NCBI GenBank assembly: GCA_038496445.1
Contig: JALMLS010000311.1
Coordinates: forward strand, 1 to 64,000
DNA length: 64,000 bases
Origin: Trichosphaerium sp. ATCC 40318
Lineage: Eukaryota; Discosea; Flabellinia; Trichosidae
Direction: 5' to 3'
This document shows, piece by piece, positions 23,301 through 36,959 of this stretch. The position numbers were made by a program, and so were the translations under genes. The notes below the pieces were generated by a model, which saw nothing but the letters and a program-made list of their open reading frames with translations, searched no databases and was not told the origin of the DNA. The stretch's first letter is position 1, and every line of letters begins with the position of its first letter.

Positions 23301-26300
23301 CAGCTGTGCTGGTACAACAACTTCATCTATTTTGGAACGTCAGGAAAATTATTTCATAGGTTTTAACATTTACCTGTACTGAAGTGATAGATACATTCTA
23401 AGTTACCACTAGCATCAGATATCAACTCGTTTAGCTCTAACTCTAATACAGGTAAAAGAGCTTTATCTGATTGAAAGAATTCCACTGCCAACTTATTAGG
23501 CTGTACACTCTCAATTTCTAATCACATTGTTAAATAAAAGTATAGTTACGAGAAACAATACGTACCTGGGCAAGAAGAGTCAAAGCTGATAAACTCATCG
23601 CAAGTGTCGGTACTGTTTATACATCTTGGTGTATCAGAGAGGCATAGAGTACAACCTCCTACGGCAACACAAGAAGAACATGATGGTTCAGTAGGACATG
23701 CTTCATAAGATACACGGAATTCTAGAATAAAAAAAAAAGGATGAGTGTCTGTCAAACAGTGCAAAAAAAGAATTCTTGGACACTTACTGCTTGACAAGTC
23801 ACCAGATGTGGAGTTCAGAGTCAAAAATCCTGAAACTGTTTCAGTAACATTAACAAATCTTGGTGTTTCACAGATAGCTTGGACTGCATTTCCTGTAGTA
23901 GCTGTCACTTCATAGATCTCACTACCAGCTTCGAATACACAACTCTCCAAACCCTCAAAGTTGTGTGTGACTACTAGTGAATAACCTCCTTGTGGTGATA
24001 ATCTTGTCCGAGATAAAGATCTTATACCTGCAACAAGTAAGACACAAACACATCCAACAATATACGGACCGCAATTAGTCAATACAGTACTAAGACAAGT
24101 CCCAGTGTCACCATCTTCTCTTGCGAAACATAGAGAAGAATCAGAGCAATATCTACATTCTGTATACTCAAAGTCTGTGTCTTCTAAGCAGCTAGAACAT
24201 GCAGTAGATTGAGCGTTACATGTGTAGAATCGCAATTGCGAGTCATAGATACTCACTATGCCACCATTAGCCTTGACAGCAACATCAACATCTCGGAATC
24301 GAGTAATGGCAGCATCATTCTTTGCAAGACATTGTATTGTGTTGTTTCCAATGAATGTAGCATTAACAGGTTGTCCATCGATTACGCACTGTGAAGTAGA
24401 GTTAACGGAGTGCAAATGTTAGTGTTTTCTTACTTGGTAGTCTGTCCAGCTTTCGCTCACTTTATCCATCTGTATAGATATTGTAGCTCCCAAAAGGAAG
24501 GTGTAAACAGCAGGAGGAGTGATTGACAGTATACCTACATTGTTTTTAACTTAATTCTATTTGTTTTCAGCTCGTACTTGGACATGTTACATCAGTGAGT
24601 TCTGGCTTATCTGATTTATAGTGACACTTAGCATTGGCTTCATCGAACACTAGCACGTGGAAGTTAACTCATTGATAAAATGTAGGCATATCATTTAATA
24701 ACTTACCACAGATTGAATACGAACTACAACTTGAACACGATGTCAAAGAATCACAATCTGTAAAAAAAACCAAAGTAAGCTTCTTTAGTTAACACTATTA
24801 AGTCATTGATTACCGTATAGAGTAAAGTCTATGCCATTTGATACAAAGGGTGTGCCACCATAATTCACACTTAGGTTTATTTTTTCTGTAAGTATAATGT
24901 AAGTCATAAAACAAACTCGTTTGCTATATTTTTTTTTACAAATCAAATAAAACAAAAGCCTTTCAGTACCTTCTCCAGTTGGTAGTGATATATTTTCTCT
25001 GGTTACATTCCCCGCACACAATACTGTATTACCTTGCTGTGTACCTGGTAGTGATAATTTACTACCAAACTCACAGGTCAAAGGACCTCTACTTGGATCA
25101 AGTAAAGACAAGAAAACTAGATTATCGCCCAGCAACAAAACTGATAGTTGAGTGGATTCACTGATAGCTGCAGAAGAAGGAGATGCACTTTCTAAAGCAC
25201 CACAAGCAAATGAGTCCTAATATCAAATAAACAAAAAGAAGCAGTAGTAACCAAAAACTACTAGTACCTCTAAAAACGCTCCTTGTAGACTCTCACAAGT
25301 TCGTTTAGTTGAATCACTGTTTGTGATACAACTTAATGTTCTCGTACAGTACGCACAATCTGGTGCGTCTATTAAGCAGCTTGAGCAACTACCGTTTCCT
25401 CTGGTTGAACAATCATAGTAGTCAATGGTGATAGGATCAAAGAGTGGCGTTAAGCCGTATGATATTGTCAAAGTTCCAGGACCTGCCTCGGCTCGAAGTA
25501 GTGTCTCGCAAGTGACTACACGAGGATTCGAAAAATCAATGACAGCTGCGCTCAACTGGGAAGAACCTTCAAAACTACAAAGAAGTGATGCTTTTGTTGG
25601 ATCATTCCACAGAGGTGCTAGTTATTGTAAATAAATAGTAAACAGGGTATTAATACCTTTGGTGGTAATTATTATGGAAGTACCGCCGCCTATACTCGCA
25701 CTGATAGGTAAAGAAGCAGGTGTGACTAAGTAATGTGAGACAAGATTGGTACAACACAAAAACGCACAAGATACAGATTTAGACCAAAACATGTTGTCAC
25801 CACAATCAATTGCTGCTGTGCAACTTCCTGCTAGTTGTGAAGATCCACTCTGATTAATACACCAACCACTACGAAAATAGTGAGTATAAGGCGTGAATAA
25901 AAGGCGTACCAATATGCCTTGTCCTTAGACACACATTCTTCAGGTGTAGCAAATAGCCCACAATCTAAAAGGTTTCAGTTTTGCTTACAATTATTTCAAA
26001 AAAACCCAATAACTACCTGATAGCGATATGGACACTATGTTATCAGTTATTACATGAACAACATGTTTCGCCTTATTGAACAGAATACCATAACTACCTA
26101 TTGGTACATCAAGTCTCCAGACAGGCTCTCTTTTTGAAAAACAAAACATTAGAATTGATTTTTTGGCTTTATAATTCCTTACTTATCAAAGTCAAATCCA
26201 TCATATCTAAATACGGCGTTGACACTCTCATCACGAACAAACAACTGATCTGTTTCTTTATCATAAATAAACGGCGGGCCTCGATTCTCCAAGAGCGCTC

Positions 26301-27688
26301 TGTCAGAGAGAGATTCTACAGAAGATCGCTTGAAGTGGATACTTAGAATAAAAAATCACTCATGTAGAATAAGTTTGCACGTACACCTTCAAAACTGAGC
26401 GAGTCACTCACATTTCTACGTATTAAACCTCTTATAATAGGTGCATCAATTCTTACACGTTTTATGAATCCACCAACACCAGCAATAATATATTCATTGT
26501 TTGTTGATACCATGGCACCGGTTGGTACAAATGATGCTAGTTCAGACTCCAAGGTTACAATAGCTGTTGCATTATCATTTGTAGGATCATCAATTGTAGT
26601 ATCATAAATTGTGTAGACCTCATCAATTTGATCACAGTATGTAACAACTAAACAATAAAAAGTAAGCACGCCAAGACTTTTGCTAAGAAATGATTGGCAT
26701 GCGTACAAAAGTCTTCCATAAATGCTGTAGCGAAGGAACCCAGAAGCCTGCAACCACACCCAGCAGTGATTCTGTTATAAAGATCCTCAACCACCCAATC
26801 ATCCTCGCCCTACAAAATAACGTTATTTGTTTTTTAATTTTCATTTCATTTTTGTACCCATTTTATACGATACATATGCGAGCGATCACCAAATGTCAAG
26901 AAACGAACGTATAAGTAATCACCAAATTCCTTTGCATCGTCAATATTAAGTTAAATTTTCTTTCGATAAAAAAAAAAAAAAAAAAGCCTTTTGACAAATC
27001 TCTCGTTGTCATAACTAACCTGAGAGCCAATTATTTCAAAATTGGTGGGAATGCAAGTGGAGCTGTTTGTTGTATCGAAATCTTGACTGAATACTAATTC
27101 TGGCGTTATTGTACCTGTTGATCATCAAAACGTATTAGGTAAAGAAATGGCCAATTAATAAAAACGTTTACTTATTTCCTTCACGCGTGATATAGGTGTT
27201 GCTCTTATGTTTACTGTAATTGTTGGTGTTTCAATATTCTCAATCTCGTACTCGAACAAAAACTCGGTGTTTTCTACCATGCAACGTTAATTGCGCGTAC
27301 AATATTGCTTTGCGTACCTCCTTTAAAGGGTATTGACCCAATATGAAGTCCAAAGTACTTTGTTACGTTCGGTTGAGCTATGTAGAGTTAGATGAGGCGC
27401 TTGGCACAACTTGCTTGCTACACCTGTAAAAAAAAACGTACTAGTTCTAATTTCTTGCGCAACAAGCTCAGAAGATCTACAATCTGTGCACGCTCCCATA
27501 GTTATACGTCCATCCACCTTCATTTTAAATAGTTCACCAGTCGTAGCAATAGCGTATTCATCTATACCGTTGATACTTTTGAAAGCGAGGGTAGTAGAAG
27601 TTATGCTTGGCATAGGGGTGGTGTAAATTGCAATAATACCAACGACATACAGCGCGCCAATAACACACGCACGCCAGAAGACGCTCAT
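20353..27688 (-). CDS. Plexin-like receptor: sema-like, PSI, IPT, TM, RasGAP
   Basis: This is a large gene of about 25 exons and about 1,900 residues. The start at 27688 begins a signal peptide (ALYVVGIIAIY core). Next comes about 500 residues of beta-rich repeats suggestive of a sema-type propeller (FKSINGIDEYAIATTG near the start). Repeated Cys-rich PSI-like units follow (CGLFATPEECVSKDKAYW, CSSCLIDAPDCAYC, CSSCLEDTDFEYTECRYC, CSSCVAVGGCTLC, CGACIGGSEGVCNFC, CGECLAQNTKGKACEWC). They alternate with IPT/TIG-like segments such as SASIGGGTSIIITTKG. A transmembrane helix lies at about 21880-21960 and is followed by RRKRRR. The cytoplasmic part has a RasGAP domain: ILFRSESIASKMF (arginine-finger region), a DPERI helix and VGGFIFLRFICPAI. 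The C-terminal tail is basic. It should inactivate a Ras- or Rap-type GTPase at the membrane in response to an external ligand. Confidence 0.9.
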
Positions 27689-27803
27689 GGTCGCAATATA
27701 AGTGTAACTGCCAAATAGAGTTGTTTGTTGGTATTTTAAGTTCAGGTACGCGCCAAAGTCGTATCCTCTAAGGCAGCTTTTTTTTTGGAGTCAACCGCTC
27801 GAG
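27689..27803. promoter_or_regulatory. Shared divergent promoter region, plexin-like gene and Nup88
   Basis: Only 115 bp separate two divergently transcribed ATG codons, so both promoters and 5' UTRs must fit here. A T run lies at about 27779-27787. No other motif was recognised. Confidence 0.45.
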
Positions 27804-30791
27804 ATGGCGGGCAATAAAGTGTATGACATAGGAGAGACATTAGAGAAACACAGAATTATACTCAAATTGGCGAACAAGGTCTTTGGGACTTACAAAAGTT
27901 GGAATTTGTTTGCACTGCACGAGAAATACTTCTTTTGCATCAGCGACAACGAAATTCACGTCTTACGCAAAGATTTGCTGGTAAAGGGTGACACTACAAC
28001 CTCACAGGTTAGAAATGCCCTAGTACGCGAATAACACGTTGTAGAAAATCATACCACAGACCCCGCTCGATTTTTCAATTACTGGCATCAAAATTAACTG
28101 CGATGGCCGAGTAATCGCCATACATGGTAACCCATGCGTTGGTACAACGAAATGCTGACATGATTTAGGTAACCAAGAATGCCACATAATAAAACTTGGC
28201 AGTCCCGCCAAAGTTGCTTTGGACAACGGAGATCCAATAGTGATAATAAGCAACCACCAAATGCGGTTTGTAACAGGTAAATAACAAAAATTTTTTGAAT
28301 ATATTTTTTTAAACCGTCTACCACGCTTTGCGCTTGTTACTCATATTTAACATTACATAGCGCCATTTTTCCGTCAAGTATCTTGGCATCCTACTTCATT
28401 TAAACACCTACAGTTCCTCACAAAGAATAATACGTTCCTTACATACGATATAACGCAGAACATAAACGGACACGAGCAAATGTACTTTCTAGATCGTATG
28501 GGTTTTAATCAAGATGCTGTACGATTTCAGGTTGGTGCTTCTCGAGAGCCAAGGTACCCTCATTTTCAAATGTAACAATTGTGGCTGATGAAAACAAAGT
28601 TGGGACCATTTTACTGTATATTTTATGACAAGTTATGGTGATGTGTATGCTCTCAGCCCTGTTTTTCCTTTCAACTGGTACGGCTTTCTTTGTTGTTGCT
28701 TACCTTTAGTTTAAACATTTGCTCATGATCATGTCCTTTAGTGTTGTTGAGAGGGAGTTCTTAACATTCCTCCAAGAAGACGAGGAGGCACGGCTCAAAG
28801 GTTTGTTCGAATCTCCATCTGTAGTACCACAAAAGAGGTTTGCCGAAAATGGTACACAGCCAATGCACAGTTGTGCTTTACCAGTTGTTGTTAAAAATAT
28901 AATTATAGAGGAGACAATTAGATGGTTATCTCAAATGCAAGGCATATACGAAGACACATTGCCAGAGAACATAATCCGTACGGCACCTGGTTTTTTTCAT
29001 GTTATTTTCGTAAAAAAAATCCACGTGACTGGTTTTTAGGCACCGAATTTATTACCTCTGGCGTCATTAAAAGTCCTGGAAAACCAGTTATGCAAGGACC
29101 ATTAACAGTTGGCTTTAAATCTTTAAACGGCAAAAGAAAGAATCGAGATATTAAATATGCCTTGAGTAGTTTGAGTACAACACCAGGCGTTGTTATTAGA
29201 TGCAGTTCTGATGGTATCGTTGAAATTTTACTTCGAGTAAAGGAGTTGTCACCAAGATGGGCAAGCTCTATACCTGGAGAAGATGACTACGATGAAGGTA
29301 GCGAGAGACAACTCGTTTACTTTGAGCGTATTGAACTTAAAACAATGGTATGCAACTTAGCCATTATTTTGGAGTGCCTTTTTTTGAATAATGCTGAGAC
29401 ACTTTTGTAGAGTGACTCATATAAAATGGCACCTGTTATAATACCAGATCTTGTGATGGATCAAGTTGGTACGGTTTCAGATCACGTTCAACTTCAATTG
29501 GCTTATATGTTTACTAGTGTTTATTGTTACTGGTGTTGGTGTACATAAGCTCACGTTCCCATGGCTGTTTCCATTAGCGAAAGCAATTAAAAACGACGTG
29601 AGCCTTTTTTTGTCATTTTCTTTTGCGTCTGTTTTTGTTCTGACGCTCGAGCACAGGGGCTAATATCTAATCTTCCAAAAACAATTGTTACTTATCTTGT
29701 TGATATAATGCCACATGCTGGTTATGACTGTTCTTCTGTTCTTGGTAGTGTAGCATGGAATTGGCCTGGATATGAACCTGGTAAATATTCGATTATTTAC
29801 ATTTGCAATTGTTACTTAACAAAATTGTTTTAGGTGTTGCTATACGTCTTGATGGATGTCTTATAGCTATAAAAACACGTGATGATGCTGCAGACAATTT
29901 TGAAAAGGTGTTAGCGGACGATAAGCTAGTTTTAAACGTCGAAAAGACTCCTCTTGCCAAACCAACATTTGACATGCCACGTATTGTCATTAAAAAGGAA
30001 AGAACTATTACGGAAGGTCTCTCTGATAGGAAAGCAGTAAAGGCTATGATGGATGTAATACAAAAAATGGGTGACGGGATCAATAACCTTGAAACAAACA
30101 GGAATATAGCGGAAAATAGGCTGCAGCTTTTGGGACAAAGGTTGCATCATGATAAAACAAGAGCTAAAGATGTAAATGAAAGTTATAACAAACTAGAACA
30201 GAGACAAAGGGAAATATCTTCTAAGATAGTATCGGTTCAGAATAATCAAGAAACTTTGAATTCCAAGCTGAGAGTACGCTTTATTTTTTTGTCGATTTTG
30301 GTTTTTTTTGGTTTTTATTTAGAGTGAGGTTTGACCTTTTAATAGACTTTACACAAAAAAGCGCATATGCTAAGCTCTGAGATTACTCCTGCAGAAAAGA
30401 ATTACTTTACTACATTAGCTTTGCTGAAGCGTAGGGTGGATGAAGAATTTTCGGAAGCTATAAGACTTGTATGTTTCATCCTTTTAGTTTTTTTTTTGCT
30501 TTGCTTACCGTGTTTATAGTCAGAGCGAAGTATAGCAGAAGCAAAAGGTGCACCTCAGGTAGGTATACCTGGTTTGGTAGGAATCAATCAAGAATCTCTT
30601 GCTAAGATCAATCCTTTGATCCTAGAGCAGTATCCTAAAAGAGAACTTCTAAATGTTTTTTTTTTTTTTGTTTTTCTGGAAATGTACCTCCACGCTTTTT
30701 TTTCCTTAACGATTAAAGAACACGCATGCTACAAGACCTGGTTGATAATGTAAATGATCTAAAGGGAAAAATAGCTCAACTCACTATCTAG
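27804..30791 (+). CDS. NUP88: Nup88-like nucleoporin (beta-propeller plus coiled coil)
   Basis: Nup88 (Nup82 in yeast) sits on the cytoplasmic face of the nuclear pore and binds Nup214 and Nup62 partners. The product starts MAGNKVYDIG. It has the propeller-type motifs FSITGIKINCDGRVIAIHG, RQVSWHPTSFKHLQFLT with NNTFLTYD, and HFTVYFMTSYGDVYALSPV, which match the Nup88 repeats (WHP, TSDNTLRIYD, SDGSVYALCP types). MQGPL and LVYFERIELK follow. The C-terminal third (29820-30791) is coiled coil, ending DLVDNVNDLKGKIAQLTI. Introns are short. The last join across 30625-30719 restores the frame to the TAG at 30789. AATAAA lies at 30856-30861. Confidence 0.88.
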
Positions 30792-31283
30792 GCTGATTTT
30801 TTTTGAGTCAAGAGCAACAACCACCAAAAAGCACCGGAAAAATAAGCAAGTTGTAAATAAAACGTTTGTCGTTCCAAAAAATAAGCGTGTTATTTTTATT
30901 TATGTCCATGGTATGTACCTTTTAGTACGCGCACTCACTGTCCTATTAGGCCTTTCTAGCATTTGTTTAGACACGTTTGTGTTTTTAGGAAGAATCACAC
31001 TCCCACTAATTTGGCTTTTCTTTGGGCCTTGTCCCTTACACGTAGCAGCGCTGTAATGAATCATGGTAGGAATACCCTTCTTTTATCACGTGCGCAATAC
31101 CCGAATATTCCCTGAGATACGTTAAAACTATTCAGGAGGAGCACTCCGGGTCTGTTTTTTTGTATCACAGCCGTTTTCACTATTTTTGAAGCCTTTCCTA
31201 AACGCAACTTTTTGTTTGAAACCAAAACCAAATAGTAGCTTGTTAAGACTTAACTCTACGTTTGGATTATTGGAGTGCATGTT
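30792..31283. other. Intergenic region between Nup88 and the RhoGEF gene
   Basis: About 490 bp between two plus-strand genes. It holds the Nup88 poly(A) signal, a CACGTG at about 31087-31092 and nothing else recognised. The small minus-strand open frame at 31128-31337 overlaps the next gene's start and has no support. Confidence 0.5.
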
Positions 31284-34200
31284 ATGATGAGCACAAAGGA
31301 CGCCCAAGGGCGTACTATGACGGCTATAAAACGCCACGACTTGAAAGTTAAATTCTCAAAGCTACAAAAAAAGGTACCACGTGACAAGTGTTGGGTTGTT
31401 TAGGTTCTCACGATGATTCCGCGTTTATCTAGACGTTCGAAAATTGGATAAACTACACTATTGGAGAAAATGTTGTTACAGATCTATTTGTAGACCTACA
31501 GAATGGGTACATACTTTAATCAGTTACCTTGCCGTAGTTTTTATTTGTGAAAATAATTTTTCTAATTTTTTTGGCTAGAAGCATTCTAGTTGATGTACTG
31601 GAAAAAACGAGCGGTAAACGCATCAGCGTTAATGAAACCAAACGGTTAAAGGTAAGTACAAACCCCGTACTTACTAATTTTTTAATTGAATGAATCCCTT
31701 TGCTTCCTACTCACGTGTATACTCATAGGACCGTAATGAAGACGCAGCTAATATTACCAACTTGACAGTACCAGACAAACTGGTCGATTTTTCTCGCCTT
31801 GCAGTTCTCAATACGGCATTCAAGTTTATGAAGGAAGAGATGCATTTAAAGTTTAAATTTGTTGCGAAAGGTAAGTACTTATTTGATAACAATGAAAAAA
31901 AAAAAACACGAACGAAACGAAAAAACTATCCAGATTATTGGTACTTCTGTCCAAAAAAAACAAAAAAAATTATTTACACCTCCACGTGACCTTTTGAATC
32001 TTTTTTTTTTTTTCATTATCGGTTAAAAACACAGTTTGCCAATTGGTGCCTTGTGGGTTTTCGTTTGACATTGTAAAAACTAATCAAAAAATATTAGATA
32101 TTCTAGAAGGTAATAATGATGCTATACTACAATTAATGTGGAGATTGGTCGAATATACACATCTTACAAGGAAAAAATTGGATAAATACAAACTAAGAGA
32201 CTTTGTAAAAGGAAGAGTATCCATCTACTCTGTATCCTTTTCCAACTTCGATAGGAGTTGGCAAGACGGTAGATTATTCTGTGCTCTTGTACATTCATTG
32301 GATACTACATTATTTACATTCCAAGATTACGAGAAAGTACGTCATTCAATGGGGAAGAGAATCCACTTAAAACAAATAGAGTTCCCCCTTTAGATTCGAA
32401 AATAGTTTTTTTTTGTTTTATGAGTTTATGTTAATATCATTTTGTAGCGTGACCCTTTGGATCGTCTCAATCAAGCTTTTTTTGTAGCTGAGCAGTACCA
32501 TAATATTCCCCCATTGCTCGACGCAAAAATTATTACAGAAACAAAAGCAGATACACGCTCTATAAAGACGTACTTATCTTTATTCATGGATTTGCGAATG
32601 AAAAAGCTTGATGAACAGCCAGAAAAAAGGACTCCAGAGAAACGTCATGAACCTGTACAATTATCTTTTGAGGCCAGAGAGGTTTGTTACACGTATGACG
32701 CTTTTTTTTATTAACATACTAACCTCTAGAACTCAAATTCTGAAAATAATTCTCAAAAATCAGACAAGTCAGAAAAATCGAACAAATCTGATAAAGAAAA
32801 GGTTGTACGACCTACTCCTGCAAATGGTGCTGTACCACCGGTAGTACCACCTCCTTGTCCGCCTGTAAAGATGATACCAAGACTGACAAAAATACCTCCA
32901 CCACCAAGCACCAAGAGACCTTCTGCATTTTCTACACCGCCACCTCGTGTTTCGCCTAGACCACCTGCTCCTCCACCTGGAAAACCACCTTCGTATGCTT
33001 TCCGAAAAGTTGTTTTCACAAACGTCAAACGTCAACAAGGAAGCCTCGCTTCTAGTGCACCAGCAGCTCCTGAGGTGCCAAGAACACGTCCTTCAAGACC
33101 TCTATCTGTGGCTATAGATGCATTATCAACGGAACCTGGTGATGCACGACACTCTTTACCTAAAGAAGCCAGACAAAAGCGACCAGTATCTATGATATAT
33201 TCAGCTGATCACGCTGAAGAAATGAAGAAATTCTCACCACCTCGAGCACATAAATCGGGACAACGGCCTCAATCCCCACGTAGAAGACGTGTTTCAGACT
33301 CTCCTACACGGACAACGCGTTCAGGATCCCCCGGAAGACAAAGACCAAGTTCACCAGGAAGGCGGAGGCCAAGCTCGCCACAAAGGCAACGGCAAGGATC
33401 ACCAAATTCAAGCAAACAAAGAGCACCGTCTCCTGGTAGATCTCGTTCACCTGGAAGAAGGAGACAGAGTGATTCATCTACAAAACGAGGGCGTTCTAAT
33501 TCGAATGGGAAAACTAGGGAGCTCAATTTTAGTGTTACACCAATTTCTGCAACTTCAAACGCTCGCAAGAAAATGAGACGACCTAATTCTGTTGTGTTCT
33601 CAGCAGCACCTGCTTCTTCTTCGGCACATGTCAGGTTCGGTGTTGAAAGTATACCTGAGAAGAAAAGAGATCCAAACAGTGCTAAAGCATTGAGGAGAAG
33701 AAACAGTGAAGGAGATAAAAGGTTCATGATAACTTCACGAGGTAATGCTTTTTTTGTAACCTTCACTGATAGAATCTTCTCTTTGTTCAAACCCTACTAG
33801 GTCATAGAGGAAAAGGCGCTCATGGTCATAGTAAACATCAAAAGCATAAACCACGTGCTAGTAAAACGCCTCGCAGAGCACATTCAAAGGTACTTTTATT
33901 CAACGTAATGTGAAATGCAAGAAAGAAAGAATTTGACTTTGGTGTTTTGGTTTTTTTTTACATTTTTTTTGGAGTACACGTGAACAAAATCCACTGAAAA
34001 AAAAATAAACCACCAGAGAAAATTGCCATGAGGCGCAAGAGAGGTTACAGACGTAGCTTGTTTTTGGTATCGAAACTCTTCTGATTAAATTTCTGTTCTT
34101 CATCTATCAATTGGCTCAAAATACCCTTTTGACTAACACACGTTAGGCAAAACTTGGAAAGAGCTCTTCAGGTGGCGGTGCACACATGCTCAGGTACGAA

Positions 34201-36677
34201 ATTAAAAATATACTACCTTGTAGAGATAGTGGGCGCTCGTACATAGTATTAATTCCAAATAGAGCAACACACAGTGCTGGTACATCTTCGTCAAAAAGTG
34301 GGGTTGGAAACGGCTACTCTACTGTAAATTTGGGCAATCTGGGTCCAATACCACCAGGTAGTGAATTTGGAACGCTAGCGCGTCTATTATCACATGATAA
34401 AAAAGCGTACGTTGAATTTTATATAAATTGGTAATGAAAAATCACGTGCTTGGATACGATATGGGTTTATCGTTTTGGGTTTTTTTTTCTGTATAATAAT
34501 GTTGAGTTGTGTACACTTTTTGTTTGTTTGTGTGCATACTCTGATATTATTTACCAGGCGTAAACGTGTTCATTCCATGGGCGTTAAAAATCTCAACGCA
34601 GAGGGTCGTCCATCAATGTTTTTTGCGTTAACATCAAAGGAAGAGAGTACGCTTCTTTTTTGGCTTTTTATATGATTATTAACTTATTTGGATGACGTTA
34701 TAATGAACTAATATTTTCTCCGTAATAGAATACTGGGAGGAAAACAATGCTAAGCTTCTAAAGGTTCAAAGTGTAGCTAGACGATTTTTAGCCATAAAAA
34801 TGAAGAAACGCCTTCGTAAGCAGATACAAGAGATTTTAAATCATTTATCGTATTATTAACATATCTCCAGGCGAGAGGAATAAGTGCGCAAAAGAGTTAT
34901 TGACCTCGGAAACAGCGTATATCGCTAATATAGATATAATAATTACAGTAAGTTCTTCAAAAATACCCTTGGAAAAAAAAAACGACTTAAGCTGGCTTGT
35001 GGCTGTGCTTGGTGTTTTCTTTTCCTCTCTCTGTTTGAAATAGACCACTAATATATCTTATTAGCATTACTTGAAGCCTTTGAGAAGTAAGGGAAATAAG
35101 ATGTTAAATGACATGGAGATAAAGGTAATTAACACTATTTATGATTATAGTTCTTCTTTAAATACTAACACTTTGAGCCACGTTCAGGCTATATTTAGTG
35201 AACTTCAAGTTATCAGAGCTTACAACCAAAAGCTTCATATTGAGCTTACTAACAAACTGAAGAATTGGCATTACTCATCTTGCATTGGAGAAGTTTTTTC
35301 GAAGAAGGGATTTGTAAGTACAATTGTTTCGATCTTGTTTTTTTGTCACGTGACTCCATCTGATTTTCTCCTATTTTAGTCTCAATACTTGAAGATTTAT
35401 ACCCAATACGTTAATAATTATGAAAGAGTACGTGGTTAAGCTATACGATGAACACTGTATTGATTTTTCTAACTATTGGTTAGGCTATATCGACGCTTAG
35501 TCAATGTAAGAAAAAAAATACAGATTTTAGAAATTTCCTGGATAAGACTGATGCAAACCCAGCTTGTAAGGGTTTGGGTCTTTCAGTACGTACTCTTCCA
35601 TACCTATATTTCATACTAATACCCTTATTAGCATTATTTAATTGTCCCAGTTCAACGTACAGTGATTTTTTTATCCATAAAAAAAAAGAATATTAAAAAC
35701 AAGAAATGCTAACAATCTGCCATAGGTATACCACGTTATGTCATGTTATTGGGGGTGCGGAGTTAATTAATATAATCTATTTACTTACAGCCTATTTCTA
35801 GAGTATTTTGAAATGTACACCAAAAGACCATCCTGACTATGGTACGTCCTTCTTTTTGTTTCTTTAATCAGTTTCCTTTTGTTTTTGTTTTTTTTTTGTA
35901 CTTTCTATTAACTTGTATGGTTAGCTGGAATAGAGAATTCCTTCAAGGATATGCAATTAACTGCTGAGTATGTAAACAACAAAAAGAGAGAAGCAGAACA
36001 GCTCGCTGAAATCCTTGTCGTCGAAGAAAAAATAACTGGTAAAGCTGTGGTAAGTGCTTGGTTGAGTTTTACGAACTTGGTGTGGCTAACACGTGACTTC
36101 CCTTTAGAAACTTGCTGCACCTCATAGACGGTTTATTCGCGAAGGTGAAATGAATATCATGACTGGCAAGAAGGAGAAGATGCATTACTGGTTCTTGTTT
36201 ACCGACCTAATCGTAGAAACAAAAGAAATCATCAGGTAATAATTTATTTTTGGCGAGTTGGAAGTGATTTTGTCCTAAGTTTCTTTTAAATTAGACGGGC
36301 AAGTATGCGTGGACTATGGAGTAATAGTGGGGCTAGCAACAAAAAGTATAAATTCGTAAATCAAATCAATATATCCCATGAGACTGTATGTGAAGTATTC
36401 CAATCTTTATCAGGCACGTGATAAAAAATATCCAAAAAAAAAAAAAGGCCATGCGCATGTTCTCTCTTGCTTACATTTATGTTTAGTTGTAATTGGATTC
36501 CGTGTAACTAATGGAGATACTGAATACATATTCTGTTGTAAGTCTGACGCACAAAGGTCAGAATGGTTAGAAGCAATACAAGGAACAATTGATACACTAA
36601 AGAAAAACAAATTTGCAAAAGAAAACGCAAATCATACCGAAGGAAATCAACAACCAACTACGCCTGTGGGAGGATAG
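31284..36677 (+). CDS. CH-CH-IQ-DH-PH protein (actin-binding Rho GEF)
   Basis: This multi-exon gene encodes about 1,000 residues. The first exon ends KLQKK and joins across 31375-31431 to TFENWINYTIG, the start of a calponin-homology domain. That domain ends with NDAILQLMWRLVEY. A second CH domain follows (DFVKGRVSIY, FDRSWQDGRLFCALVHSL). Exons at 32730-33920 encode a Pro/Arg/Ser-rich linker with RRPSSP and PGRR repeats. An IQ-like helix (SVARRFLAIKMKKRLRKQIQ, about 34770-34830) precedes the DH domain: KELLTSETAYIANIDI, HVQAIFSELQVI, YLKIYTQYVNNYERA and an IPRYVMLL-type segment near 35730. The PH domain (REGEMNIMTGKKEKMHYWF to SEWLEAIQGTID) ends the protein. It would activate a Rho/Rac GTPase at actin filaments. 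The IPRY region crosses poorly resolved splice sites. Start is one of two adjacent ATGs at 31284/31287. Confidence 0.9.
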
Positions 36678-36959
36678 AAAAAAAACAAACCAAAAGCGCT
36701 CAAAGCGAAAAAAAAAAGGAAAGTGTGTTAATATAATAGGTTAAAAGCTGTAAACAATATAAAAAAAAATCAAGATTAGAAAAAAGTAAGGTGTCAAGTC
36801 ACAATACGTCAGCAATTTCTTCAACAACATGCTACATACATAGTGTTCTCCCCTCTTGAAGATTGTAAGACGTTTTCAGTAACAAGGTGTGACGCTTGGG
36901 TAACTTAACTGAAAAACTCAACTAAGTACAGTCGGTCTTTTTGTACAGTTTTTTTTGGA

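Noticed and set aside
32753-33038. Gly-rich and Trp/Arg-rich minus-strand frames
   Set aside because: Antisense of the Pro-rich linker in the RhoGEF gene.
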